Origin: Eleginops maclovinus
Taxonomy: Eukaryota; Chordata; Actinopteri; Perciformes; Eleginopidae
Assembly: GCF_036324505.1 (NCBI RefSeq)
Contig: NC_086360.1
Span: forward strand, 7,113,226 to 7,177,225
DNA: 64,000 bases
Direction: 5' to 3'
Part shown: one piece after another, positions 48,265-62,988 of the stretch
How the letters are laid out: each line of letters opens with the position of its first letter
Position numbering within the stretch: the first letter of the stretch is position 1
The notes under the pieces: generated by a model
What the model was told of the DNA's origin: nothing
Seen by the model: the letters and a program-made list of their open reading frames with translations, nothing else
The model's database searches: none
Made by a program: the position numbers and the translations under genes

Positions 48265-48420
48265 TTAAAGGGGCCCTATTGTGTTAAGTTTCAGGTTCAT
48301 ATTTGAATTTCTGCTTCTACTGTGACATGTTTATTTGTTCAAAAAGTGAGAAACTCCAACTGAAGGGAACATTGGGATTTTAGCCAATGCAACCCATTTA
48401 CATGTACATAAACACAAATG
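48265..48420 (+). repeat. Family A repeat, left end with large internal deletion
   Basis: Starts TTAAAGGGGCCCTATTGTG with the clearest left terminus of the family, then jumps to GTGAGAAACTCCAACTGAAG and CCAATGCAACCCATTTACAT. Confidence 0.75.
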
Positions 48421-49660
48421 CACACTCAAAACACTCACACAAAAAAGTCTACATTAATGAAGACAAAAAATAACTTTGTAAAGAGAGGTTTTATCAATAT
48501 AGTATTTATTCAATAAGGTACAAATGACACAACCTTTGTGGAATGATCTTTTTTTTTTACTTGTTAAAAGCTGGTCAGCAGCAACAATTCAATGTTGTTT
48601 ACATAATGTGTGGAACATCAAAAGCTACATGTCAGCGTTTTGACACAATAACTTTCTATTGAGTTTATTTTAGCTGTCATTCCTAGCAAGTAAGTAAGGG
48701 AGCATGAAAGACTTAACCCTTTGCAAAGATAATAAAGCATTTTGTGCACTTACCTTTTCTACATTTAGTCAGTTAGCTATTCTCTACAGCCAGCAGAGTT
48801 TAAATGTACATTTCCATATCCATGTTTTCTTATTGTATTCATGTTTTTGTATTCTATCATTTTGATGTTCTCGGGGGCAGATTACCCTAAATGCATAGGG
48901 TCTTTAACAATGTTAATCCCTATCAATAATAAACATGACCTCGGCTCAGGGTCACACTGAGATGTTACTTCCTGTATTGTGTATTATGTATTATTAATTA
49001 TTATTAACAATCCTGGTCCATGCAGTCTGTACATTAGAAAAGAAAAAGGAAAAATGCTAAAGTGAGAATGCTAAACGGTACAAGAGACTTAAAAAGCCTG
49101 TTGAAATTGAAAAAATACGTAGTTTTTTTAAACTCTATTCAACTAAATAGAGTCACCTTATCCAGTTTGTTTATAGCGTAACACATTCATGTTTTTGTTT
49201 AGCATGAAAACATGATGAATGCATGAGAATAGAGGGATTAACAAAAGTTGCTGCTTTAGGGAACAACGTGTCTTATGTGTTTCCTTCAAGGGGTTTTATT
49301 CTGTACTGAGAACAGAGAAAAAAATATTTGATTTAAAAATTGGTGTGCCATGTTTCTATGGTGATGCATCATTTCTATTGTGATACATTGCTGTTATCCA
49401 ACATACCGGTCTACTGAGCTTCATACTGTATGTTGTTAAATAAAGGCTCCAACACAATTATGAAGTATACAATAAACTCTGTCAGCTGTTCACTCTCACG
49501 TTTCAGGCTCAGAAGGGGATTTTCTTTCCACCAGACAAGGAGGGGTTAAGAACAGGAAGATGGGGGGTTGAGAAGAAGCAGGTTGGTAACAGAGTTTGTT
49601 ACTCTCACTGCAGCTGATATTCCTCATGTGGGACTCAGAACTCAAGCTTCCAGTTGGAAA

Positions 49661-52440
49661 AGGTTCAAGGTTCAAAGGTTCAAAGGGTTCAAAGGTTCAA
49701 TGGTTTTATTGGTCATATGCACAGCATATACAACGTATATGTTGACAATGAAAATCTTATATCCCATGCTCCTCCAATAACGCAACATACATAAATAAAT
49801 AAATAATAAATAAAATAGTGCAAAAAGAGAGAAGAATATTTACAATAACAACAATAAAGATGTAAAGATGTAAAATATATACATATGTGGAATACATTGA
49901 AATTATTTAATACTACAGTATTTAACTTTCACTGTTGAATGAAGAGGTATGGACAGATGCATATATTACATATAAACAGATGTATATGGCAGAAATGTAA
50001 AATATATAGATATGTGTACTACAAACAGATGTGAGTAGACATTCACAGAGCTCAGGAGTTCAGCAGTCTTATAGCCTGTGGTATAAAACTGTCTCTGAGT
50101 CTGATGGTTTTAGTCCAGATGCTGCGGTACCGTCTGCCAGACGGCAGCAGACAGAACAGATTGTTGCTGGGGTGATGGGGGTCCTTTAATATCCTACCGG
50201 CCTTCTTCCTACACCGCTGGGTGTAGAGGTCCTCCATGGATGGCAGCTCCGTCCTGGTGATGTGCTGAGCAGTTTTCACCACCCTCTGTAGAGTCTTATG
50301 GTTGAGGGCGGTGCAACTGCCATACCAGGCGGTGATGCAGCCAGTCAGGATACTCTCGATGGTGCACCTGTAGAAGTTGCAGAGTATCCTGGAGTCCATG
50401 TTGAACTTCCGCAGCCTGCGGCGGAAGAAGAGCCGCTGTCGAGCCGTCTTGGATATGACCCTGGTGTGATGTGTCCATGTCAGGTCCTCACTGATGTTTA
50501 CCCCGAGGAACCTGAAGCTGCTGACTCTCTCCACAGGAGTCCCGTCGATGGTGATGGGTGTGTGTGCCTCTCTCTGCCTCTCTTCCTTAGTTCATAATCA
50601 GCTCCTTTGTTTTTGCTGACGTTGAGATGAAGGTTGTTGTCCTGGCACCAAGATGTCAGGGCTCTGACCTCCTCTCTGTACGCCATCTCGTCGCCGTCTG
50701 TGATCAGGCTGATGACGGTCGTGTCGCCAGCAAACTTGATGATGGTGTTGGAGCTGTGTGTGGCCCACAGGTTTTGTCTTTTTGGGGACAGGGACAATGA
50801 TGGACTCTTTAAAGCATGTGGGGACTACAGACTGGAGCAGTGACCTATTGAAAACACATCTGCCAGCTGAACTGCACACACCTTGAGAGCACGGCCAGGG
50901 ATGCCATCAGGTCCAGGAGCCCTGTGTGCGTTGATCCTTTTCAGAGATCTACACACATCTGCACTGGTTAAAACCAGTGAGCAGGGATCCTGGGCCTTCT
51001 GTGCCTCCACAGCCGGGGGCCTCTCAAAGCATGCATAAAATGTGTTCAGTTCATCTGCCCTTGTAGTTAGACTCCACCTTGTCCCTGTATTGTCTTTTCG
51101 CACTGCTAATAACTCTCCGGAGTGCATACCTGGAATTCCTGTACTCATCCAAATCACCTGCGGCTGTGCGCGATGGCTCGTGCTTTAAGTTTAGCTCGGA
51201 CCTCGCCGTTTATCCAGGGCTTCTCATTTGGGAATGTCCGTACAGTAATCCGCGGCACGACGTCATCGATGCATTTGCCGATGTAGCAAATGACCGCGTC
51301 AGTGTGTGTGTTTATATCGTCCTCCTCAAACACACACCACTCCGTGATGCCAAAGCAGTGGCGGAGAGCAGAGTCAGACTGCTCAGACCAACACTGCACT
51401 GTCCTCGTCACAGGTCGGTCCCTCTTCAGTCTCTGCCGGTAAACGGGGAGCAGAAGAAAAGATATGTGGTCTGACTTGCCGAACGGGGGGCGGGGGAGGG
51501 CTTTATATCCATGCCGGAAAGGAGTGTAAAGATGGTCCAGTGTATTTCCACCGCGCGTGGGGCAGCTGACGTGCTGATAGTATATCGGCAGGACTTTCTT
51601 CATGTTGGCTCTGTTAAAATCCCCGGCCACAATAAATGCGGCCTCCAGGCGTGAAGTCTCTGTCCTGTCGATAATCCCATCCAGCTCCTCCAGCGCTATG
51701 TTGTTGTCTGGGTGCGGCGGAACATACACTGCTGTTAAAACAACCGATGTGAACTCCCTCGGCAGATAAAAAGGCCGGCATCCGATCATGATGTGCTCTA
51801 GGCTGGGAGAACAGTCCGAAGAAATTATTTCCACACCTGAGCACCACTTGTTGTTAATCATGAAGCACACACCTCCTCCCTTGCTCTCCCTGAGATTATT
51901 GTTCGATCCTAGCAATGAATGGAGAATCTGTGTGGAGCAATGGCGGCGTCCGGTATTGAGGGGTCGAGCCAAGTCTCCGTGAAAACCAAAACATTACAGG
52001 TCTTAATGTCCCGTTGAAATGCCACCCTGCTACGGAGTTCGTCCAGCTTATTATCCAGGGATTGGACATTTGCCAGAAGTAAACTCGGTAAAGGAGGCCT
52101 GTTTTCACGTTTCCTCAGACTGACCAGGACCCCGGCCCGGGAACCTCGTTGTCTCGTCCTCCTGCGCTCCACAGGTAGAGCTCCAGCAGGTTGACACAAA
52201 GACTCTCCATTGTTTGCAGGTCGTGGTGGATTATTGCTGTCCACCAGCGACCTGATGTGTAAAAGTTGTTCTCTATCATATTGGATGATAGGGCTCGCTT
52301 GGGCGGTTTGCATGTTGCAAAAAAAGTTAAAAACAACCAACAAAGTAAAACAATAAAAACACTAAGATGTGGAGTTGTTGAGGAGCTCGAGACACGGCAG
52401 CCATCCTCGGCGCCATCTTGGTCATCCGGAAAAGCACAAT
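49661..52440 (-). mobile_element. L2-type LINE, 5' end present, internally deleted
   Basis: In the minus direction it starts near 52440 with ACCAAGATGGCGCCGAGGAT, typical of fish CR1/L2 5' ends. The endonuclease region reads LLANVQSLDNKLDELRSRV and TETWLDPSIP (52060-51920), then GGGVCFMINNKWCS, VYVPPHPDNN, VAGDFNRANMKKV, NTLDHLY and GKSDHISFLL (51880-51440). The polymerase region reads NAHRAPGPDGIPGRALKVC (50940-50870) and KESIIVPVPKKTKP, then jumps to HSSNTIIKFAGDTTVISLI near 50740, so its centre is missing. The C-terminal part (50534-50052) reads FRFLGVNISEDLTWTHHT through IRLLNS. Frameshifts and the FAGD change also show it is dead. The 3' end has GGTTCAAA tandem repeats (49661-49700). Confidence 0.88.
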
Positions 52441-52611
52441 TGTTATGTTTTTCTTTTCTTTTTTGACCACAGGGGCTCTTTTCAATTCAGGTTTTACATT
52501 TTGGCATGTTGCACAATAGATCTTCAGCTTTCTTTTTGTCATCCATTGTTCCTCTTTAGCTGAGGTTCCTTTGAGTATTTTGCACAAAACCACTTGGAGG
52601 GTCAAAGTAAA

Positions 52612-52830
52612 AGGTAAAAGAGGCCCTGTTGTGCTTATTTTCAGGTTCATATTTGTATTTTGTGGCTCTACTGTGAAATGTTTACATGCTTAAGCGTTCA
52701 AAAAGGTCTTTATTTTTCTCCTTCTGAAGTAACATTTGGGGATTTTAGCCTTTGCAGACCATTTAAATGCACAAAAACATAACATATTTCAGGACAGGGG
52801 GGAAAAAATTGAATGTTGGGGTCCCTTTAA
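52612..52830 (+). repeat. Family A repeat, centre deleted
   Basis: Starts AAAAGAGGCCCTGTTGTGC and includes TGTGGCTCTACTGTGAAATG and TTTGCAGACCATTTAAATGC, ending GGGGTCCCTTTAA. It lies directly beside the 5' end of the L2 element. Confidence 0.78.
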
Positions 52831-53429
52831 GGAAAACCCATTGAAACATTTACTGAAATACTAGAGATTTTACAGCCCGTTTGATTGCCTGTACTCATCT
52901 TTGCGATATATCACCTGTTGTCATTTAACAATTGTGAAAACATCTAGAAAAACAAGAAAAAATAACACATTTCCCTCACAAATTATATTTAAGCTGTTAG
53001 TTATTTTTTTACCAAGGATGTGTACTTATTTGTTTTACTTTATGACCAGTGCTTGCCTCTTTATCTAATATAAAAGGTCAAATAAAGGATTTGTGAGCAT
53101 CGGTTAAGGACAATTTAAGGTTTAAGATAAGCAAGTTTTAAGGACAAGCACTGGTGGAATTTGTCAAAGCACCTTCGACGTATAAAGTATGAGTGATAAG
53201 AGTGCTGCTGCTGTAATGTATGAATGAAATGAGAGGAAGGGACAAAGGGAGGACGTGAGAGGAAGACAGATGGGGGGAGAATCACAGAAGACAGATGGTA
53301 GTGAGACATTTGCCTCGGACGGCTGCTCTGATATGAACCCGCTGTGATTGAGAGCGCAAGCCTCATCGCCTTAAGAGGTTATGTAACACAGAGGGGGATT
53401 CCAACGCTGAGTGTTTGTGTGAAAGAGAG

Positions 53430-53883
53430 AAAGTGTGTGTGCGTGTGAAATAAAGTGTGTGCCAGAGGAAAGGAAAGATTAAGCAAGAATAAAAAAGGAA
53501 GGAAATAAAATGTGTATGAGTTAATCTGTGATTAAGAGAGTTAGAGTTTTAGAAATAGTCTGTGTGTGAGTGCGGTGTGTGTCTGAGACAGGAAGTGTGA
53601 CAGAAAGAGGAAAGGATAAAGCAAGAATAATAAAAACAAGGGGAGGATAAATTACGTGTAAATGTGTGTATGTTGATATCTGTGAGTTAAATAATTAAAG
53701 AGTGAGAGTGTTTGCGTGTTATTATAAGTTTGTTTGTGTGTGTTTGAGACAGAAAGTGTGTATGCATAAGAAAAACAGTGTGACGAAAAGAAAGGATGAT
53801 TAAGCAAGAATAAAAGAGTGGAATATAATGTGTACGTGTTAATCTACTTGTAAGATAATAGGAATTTATGACAAAGTGTATCT

Positions 53884-53948
<65 letters not shown>

Positions 53949-54102
53949 TGTGTGTGTGAGAGAGATAGAAAAAGAAAGTGTGTGTGCATGGCAAATAAAG
54001 TGTGTCAAAAAGAAGGAAAGGATAAAGCAAGAATAAAAAAAAGAAGGGGGAATAAAATCTGTATGTGTGAATCTGCAACTAAGAAAATACGAGTTTGAGA
54101 GA

Positions 54103-54185
<83 letters not shown>
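53430..54185. repeat. GT-rich minisatellite with 140-225 bp units and embedded (TG)n
   Basis: At least four units, each carrying GGAAAGGATAAAGCAAGAAT or a close variant, at about 53470, 53611, 53790 and 54016. Between these cores lie TGTG-rich spacers, two of which have grown into pure TG tracts (53885-53945 and 54106-54181). Confidence 0.8.
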
Positions 54186-54188
<3 letters not shown>

Positions 54189-54606
54189 ACGTGTCCTGGG
54201 CATGCAGAAATTATGACCCGAGTATTTCTGTGGCCCAGAAGTGCCGCCAGGCATCTTTAATTAACTAGAGTTTGGCCGAGCCTGACCCATTTCAGATTAG
54301 GTTGCGTGTGTGTTTGCAGACAGCTATGTGTTTTAACCACGCTTATTTTCTCATGTGTGTGTGAGTGTGTGTGTGGGTGTGTAGTTTCAGATCTCCACAC
54401 ACTGTGCCATCAACAACTGTAATTGAAAGTCAATGTGTCTGTTTTCTCCCCGAGATTTTGTTTACCCCCCCGCCCTGCTATCTTCTCCATGCTGGTGTCC
54501 CATTGTGTACACACGCCCTGTTTTTAATCTACAGCCAGCGGTCCAGAGAGGTGAAAAACTAATTTCATTACACAGCGAGAGGGAGGAGAACAGCAGGACC
54601 TACCTT

Positions 54607-54739
<133 letters not shown>

Positions 54740-55274
54740 AGCTTACCTTTTCTATTTATCTTTTGTCCGGTAGTTAAACATATTTTGCCAAATAGCGATT
54801 TTGTGCGCAATGAGGAGTAAAGCAGGGTGGTGTTGAGTATCTAAGGCTGGTGTTTATTAGCAGAGATCTGAAGAAAGGTTTTCATCCCCGTGGATGTTCC
54901 ACGTAGAGAAAAGCATAACTGCCAGCTAAACCTCATTAAAAAAGTTTTTGTAATTAGCACCAAAAACTGGAGATACAATTGCCTGATTGTAGCAAAGGAG
55001 CCCGAGTTATAGAAGTGTTTTTCAGCACTCTTACTTTCACTAAGTTTTTTCTATTATATTGAAAGGACACTTTCTTCAACATAGAAACACATAATTATCT
55101 CGGAAATTACGTACCTCCAGGGCTGCACTGGCCATCTGGCATACCTACTTACTGTTTTTATTTTTGTTCTGACGGCCCGTTCAGGTACATGTATGGTGGT
55201 AGTTTTGTGCGCACTGACAGTAAACATGTTCCTCTGGTCAGGAATTGCTACTGTGTTTTTGTTTGATGGTTGTG

Positions 55275-55690
55275 GGCCGTGTTACAATGTTATCGTATTG
55301 CTTCGGCTTAGAAAAAAAGCATCTGTTCCACAGTGTACTAACGGCTGGAACTGAAGCAACAACATAGTAACTTAAAATGACGGCAGTACCAATCCATGTT
55401 TTTGTAACTCTCCAAGTCTGTTCACAGGTTCCGTTCCACTAACACGTCCTGATATAATGCCAGAGACCATATCGTGTTCCTGTTAGTGTGTACTTCCTGT
55501 CTGTCTTCTTCTGGGGATTTCTGTGAAGTCCAACGATCTGTCTTTTAACCTCTTTCCTTCTCTCTATTGATCCTCCTTAGCAACAGTCATTATTTGTGCT
55601 TAGCAACGGTGTGTTAACGAGGATTAACAACCTCTGAAAAGTTCAATTTGACCAATCAGAATGAAGTATTGAAGTAAGCTGAGTAATAAT
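55275..55690 (+). repeat. Family C dispersed repeat, copy 2
   Basis: Matches 34330-34680 in order: AACGGCTGGAACTGAAGCAA, AAAATGACGGCAGTACCAAT, TACTTCCTGTCTGTCTTCTT, GTCCAACGATCTGTC and AGCAACGGTGTGTTAACGAG. This copy is longer by several insertions. Confidence 0.65.
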
Positions 55691-56257
55691 AAAGGTTTAT
55701 GTTACGGGTATTAGTTGGAATATTTACAATTTGTATTCCCAGAAGTAACGTCTTCTTTGTCAGTTTGATACGGCTCAAAAACATACACCCATAAACTTAA
55801 ATTCTCTTTTAGGAAGAACGGATCAGAGGAGTAAACCAATACTGCAGCAACATTTCTTAAATTTCCACACACAAAGGAAATATACTTTTATTCAAAGAAC
55901 CAGTCATTTTATGATGCAGTATGTTTTATACTGATGATTTACCTGTTTTTAAATCCAACCAAGACTTCTAAGTGCTCAAACTGTCAGTCATCTCAGTATA
56001 TCTGATAAAGAATAATTAGGACTAGACAAGGATCTGGAAATGATCTGCAGACGGCTGATTGACAAACTGAAGCAGCTGCTATCATATAAATTATAGTAGG
56101 AGATGAACGCATTTATATTCTAATCCTCCCAACTGGTGTCATAATTAAGTGATTCTTTGTTTTTTTTCAGGAGTGAATTTCAAAATATTCCTAGAACTTT
56201 TTACAAGCCAAACCTGCTCCATATGAATTAAGGGAACTGTTTAGTTTTTTTTGAGGA

Positions 56258-56655
56258 TGATGCTTTTCTGTGTTTTCCCTTTCCTGTAGTGTGTTGTACA
56301 GGTTTTTGTGCATGAAAATGGTCTGGACAGGCTAAAATACCAAAGTAACATCCAGAGGGAGTTTTTTTCCCATACAACCCCCCCCCCTTGCTTACTCTTC
56401 TATTGGCTAGCGCTTAAACACATAGTACTAAGGGGGCGGGACATCTTTAAGCGGTTGACTAATCACAACAGCTGAGCTGCTGGCCAGCTAACCAATCTGA
56501 GCAGACTGGGCTCTGGTTTCAGACAGAGGGTGAAAAGAGGTGCTTCAGCTCAGGCAGTATGAGAAAAATAAAGACCTTTTTGAACATTAAGGCATGGAGG
56601 CATGTCACGGTAGAGACACAAAATACAAAAATGAACCTGAAGATGAGCATACAGT
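56258..56655 (-). repeat. Family A short interspersed repeat, near full length
   Basis: Reverse orientation with CCCTTTCCTGTAGTGTGTTG, TTCTATTGGCTAGCGCTTAA, TGCTGGCCAGCTAACCAATC and GAACCTGAAGATGAGCATAC. Confidence 0.82.
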
Positions 56656-57095
56656 AATATGTGGTCTTTAAATTTGGACCCTCAACATGTAAACGCATCT
56701 TTGTCAGTATTAGCTGCTTTGTGTCCAACTTTTCCTATGGAGAATAGTTGTAACAAAAAAAAGCGCTTACTCATTTCAGTAAACACATGATAAATATGAC
56801 TTAAACTACAGCTCGGGGCCCTGCAGTTCATTTGACGTTGACAATTCAAGAGAAGCTGCAGGGCTTTTAAGTCAAGAATTCAGATCCAAGCACATGTATT
56901 TTACAAAGATGGTTGGCATCTCTCATGAATCATGCAGTTTATTGGAGCTGCAGACTGGCTAGCCTCTGTGTGCGTGATCGGGCAAAGCTCCGCATGCAGA
57001 GCAAGGTAGTTACCCTGCCAGTGTTTGTAGTTTCTATTCCCACTGCGGCCACAAAGGCTAAAAATACAAGCACTCATGGCGGCGTATTTGCAAAT

Positions 57096-57207
<112 letters not shown>

Positions 57208-57216
57208 CTGACTTAC

Positions 57217-57363
57217 TATGGCACTGTCCAGTGACGGCGTTGAGGAAGAGCCCTTCTTGGCAGCTCGTCCTGCAGTATCCGCTCTGTAGGGAGGCCAGCG
57301 GTGGACAGGAGGTGCAGTCAGCCTGAGAGGACCCCGAGCACGTCTGACAGGACGGGTGGCATG
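57217..57363 (-). CDS. fras1: fras1 exon E2: furin-like (FU) module
   Basis: This 147 bp exon is phase 1-1, with acceptor CT at 57364-57365 (sense CTCCTAG) and donor AC at 57215-57216 (sense CCATA/GTAAGTCAG). It encodes a complete eight-cysteine module that starts CHPSCQTCSGSSQADCTSCP and ends with QC just before the last codons. The first residues closely match those of E1, so these two modules are near neighbours in the FU array. Joining E1 to E2 creates QCQ-A-CHPSC. The intron downstream of the donor changes into a TG tract (sense strand) after about 10 bases. Confidence 0.92.
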
Positions 57364-59710
<2,347 letters not shown>

Positions 59711-59851
59711 CTTGGCACTGGTTGTCCTGGATAAAGAAGCCTTGTGGGCTGGTGTGGACACAGAGGCCCTCATGCAGGCTTGATGGGGAGGGACAGGATG
59801 TGCAGTTGTCTGCAGATGGCCCAGTACAAAGCCAGCAGGAGGGATGACACT
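59711..59851 (-). CDS. fras1: fras1 exon E1: furin-like (FU) module
   Basis: This 141 bp exon has phase 1 at both ends. The acceptor is at 59852-59853 (sense TTTTTAG) and the donor at 59709-59710 (sense CCAAG/GTGAGAGC). It encodes a module opening CHPSCWLC and ending DNQCQ. The module has seven cysteines where its seven sister exons have eight. At the seventh position, codon 59748-59750 reads AGC (Ser) inside HTSPQGFF, where a Cys is expected. An NCT sequon is a possible N-glycosylation site. The sense intron turns into a long CA tract eight bases after the donor GT. This is the most upstream fras1 exon seen in the window. The assignment rests on the cysteine spacing and on in-frame joining to E2. 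Confidence 0.88.
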
Positions 59852-60084
59852 CTAAAAAGGACACAGAGAAGAAAAGAATAATGCCGGGACCACAGACAGA
59901 GGATGCTCGATCCCTTGCTGTTCCTTCCCAACACTTTACTGTCACGAGAGGAAGAACTACATGACAGAACGAGAGGACTGCCCGTACTCTCAGTCTAAAA
60001 ATGTGCTATATTGGTGTACATGCAATTTTTATCATTTTTAGTATTAGGCGCTCAGTTAATGGTCACAAGTCACAGTCAAAAAAA

Positions 60085-60545
60085 ATGTCAAAATGTCAAG
60101 GGCCCACCCTCAAATAAATGCACATCAACCAGAGAAAGACTCAAAATGCCATTTAAACAATATAAAGAAATTCAAAAAACTACAAAGAGACTCAAAATGA
60201 CCACAAGGAGACTGACAATGTTAAGGAAAAGGGATAAAACCAAAAAGAGACACAAAATGAGGACTACAGGGGGAAGAAAACTACAAAGAGGCACAACACA
60301 TTCATAAAAAGTCACAGAACTACAAAAGAAACTCAAAATGATGACCAAGATACTCACTCAATGATTAGGAAAGGGGGTAAATTAACCATATAAATACGAA
60401 AAACAACAGCCAATAGGCACACAACAACAGAGACACTCAAAATGACCATAAAAAGGAAAAAAAGGAAATACTAAAGGTTGCGAAGACACTAAGAGACACA
60501 CAATGACCATAAAGAGACACAGAACAACTGAAGGAGACACAATGA
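60085..60545. repeat. Degenerate minisatellite, unit like AAAGAGACTCAAAATGACCA
   Basis: Many imperfect copies of a 20-40 bp purine- and A-rich unit based on ACTACAAAGAGACTCAAAAT. The units vary in length and sequence. Confidence 0.8.
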
Positions 60546-61334
60546 GTCGTAACCGTGTTCGCTTTTTTAAACATAATCTAGGAATGTAGCTCTACTGTAG
60601 TTCCTTATTTATACATTAAAACTGAATGGTGGACCGCTGGTAAGCTGTAGATGTATTCATTTAATTATAGATGGCACTGTATCTGGGTCTGAACTGCAGC
60701 CAATTGTCTAAACTATTTCTGTTATCCTGCTGCCCTGCTTTATCTTGTTTCTCCCCTGTTGGCATTTTTTGGGTTCTGGGACTCAAGAGCCTTTTAGTAG
60801 GCTCTGCCAGTCTGAAGTAATGTAACACTCAGATAAGGCCGGCAGCCAGCTCCACCAATCAGAAGAGCCCATTAACACCGAGTCAATGCCAGCTAAGAGG
60901 GCCCGATCCAAGAGGGCCACACGCCAGCACACACTTCTGTAATGAACTGTATTGCTTAGCCTGGAGTTTTTAGTTTACATGATGAAGCATAAAACTTCTG
61001 GTAGGAACATTTTTAAAAGATTTATATCTGAAGGGGATTTTTTTCCTTTCAGATAGGGAGGGTGAAGCTACACCAGGTAACTTGCCTCCAAATGACAGCA
61101 AAGATGAACTTGCTGTCACTCGGCAATCATGAAACGCTTCTTTGGTAAACCAAACACAAAATGTTCATGTTTTCCAACTTGGTGTCTACGGTGTTGAAGA
61201 AGTTGGACATAGAGGTACCCTAGCTAACTGAATATTAGGAGTAATAATTTCATTACTAGTGTTCTTTTATGATACCAGAATTGAATCTTGACAAATGTAT
61301 TTACTAGTTTCTGCAATTGGCTTACTCTTTCTTC

Positions 61335-61745
61335 AGAGAACCAGCAGAGCAGCGAAGCCTGCGACCTAGTTCATGCAGTCAACTCGAGCACCGAGGATAC
61401 ATTCGCACATAAAGCCCCTCGCTACTCTCACAAACAACCAGACATAGTCTCCTAAATCTGGCGCTCTATTTAAGCTGTCAGATCTGCCTACCTTTGCCTC
61501 GCTAATGCTGCTACCGCTACTGCTGTTTCCACACTGCTAATGCGTTCACCTCGCTGCTGCTGCGTCCACGTTGCTGATGCTCGCCTGTCCCACCACCACC
61601 CCTACTCCATCCAGGCTCGGGGGTTAGTTATCTAAACATCACTCAATGTTCTCTGTAAATCTGTGGAGTGATGAGGCTCGAACCTAGCTGCCAAACTCAA
61701 ACTATATGCTGCTTCTAATAAACATATCAAAGAAACACGTGAGCT
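61335..61745 (+). repeat. CTG-rich LTR-like repeat, copy 2
   Basis: Same family as 5155-5640 (AGCGAAGCCTGCGACCTAGT, CAGTCAACTCGAGCACC, GTCTCCTAAATCTGGCGCTC, CTTCTAATAAACATAT), with only a short CTG run. Confidence 0.6.
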
Positions 61746-62043
61746 GTCTGACTGAACTACTGTTGCCATTTTGTTTCTATGGAGAGAGCCATGCCACCCA
61801 ACTAGGCAATACCCTGTGTCAAGTACTGATCAGAATGTTCAATGTTCAAATTATTTCAACTTTGACCTAGATTGGGGCTTACCTTTCCATGTGCAACCAA
61901 TCAGATAACACTTATATAAAGTGCATCTAGAAGGGGAGGTAACCATGGAAAATTGTTATTAAATTAAATGACTATTTAGCTATTTTCCCTTCAAGGCTTT
62001 GCGCCCAAAAAGTGAGCAAAAACCAAATCTATGCGATATATTT

Positions 62044-62145
62044 AGAGAAAAATAAAGACCTTTTTGAATATTTAAGCACATAAACAGGTCACAGTAGAGG
62101 CACACAATTACAACTATGAACCTGGAAATGAGAATATTATGCCTC
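62044..62145 (-). repeat. Family A repeat, terminal fragment
   Basis: Only the last 100 bp of the family, from GAGAAAAATAAAGACCTTTT to CTGGAAATGAGAATATTATG. Confidence 0.72.
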
Positions 62146-62171
62146 TAAGTATTAACTTATATGTATGTGTT

Positions 62172-62345
62172 ATGGGTCAATGGTAAATGGACTGCATGTA
62201 TTTCATGCTTTCTTAGTCAAACAACTACACTTTACAACACAATCCTGACCATTCACACACATTCATAAACTGAAGGAAGAGGTCGTGATGAAAGGTGGAA
62301 CCCTGCTCATAGGGAGTGGTGAGAGGTTCAATGTCTTGCACAAGT
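62172..62345 (+). repeat. Widespread teleost repeat fragment
   Basis: GGTAAATGGACTGCATGTAT, CACTTTACAACACAATCCTG, CATTCACACACATTCATAAA and GAGAGGTTCAATGTCTTGCA follow in the order of a dispersed repeat common in fish genomes (consensus begins TAAATGGACTGCATTTATAT). Its class is not assigned here. Confidence 0.6.
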
Positions 62346-62668
62346 TTAACAAACCAGGAGCCTTACGATCACTGAGGACTGCTCTCCTTCCTGCGGCCAC
62401 TGCAGTTTGGCCTTGGCTGCAACAATTCGGTGCTTTGTCCTATTTTTACACTTGGCTTCAAATAGTTTTACCCTTCCCTAACATGCCCCCACACACTTCA
62501 CCCCACAACACTGTTGCTCTGGAACAGGCCTTTTGGGTTGCATTTGATGTCTGTTTTGGCAGCGCAAAGACAAACAGCTGAGCGTGGCTGTCCACTCTGA
62601 CAGGGTGGCAAAAAAAGATGGTCACCCACTGGCCAGTAGCACCAAGTCTGTGAGTTTGTGTGCACTGC

Positions 62669-62772
<104 letters not shown>

Positions 62773-62889
62773 ATAATTACTTCTCTCTGGATTCTTTCAG
62801 AGGGCTGTCAGCTGTATCCAGGTCTTGTGTACACTCTGCATGACAGCCACTGTCAGGAGAAGACTGGTGATTTACCTGAGCCAACACTA

Positions 62890-62891
<2 letters not shown>

Positions 62892-62987
<96 letters not shown>
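62892..62987. repeat. (TG)n microsatellite
   Basis: About 48 TG units, second of the pair. Confidence 0.97.

Positions 62988-62988
<1 letters not shown>

Noticed and set aside
60085..60545. Regularly spaced repeats considered as a CRISPR-like array
   Set aside because: Units are degenerate, differ in length, have no unique spacers of constant size and lie in a vertebrate intron; it is a minisatellite.
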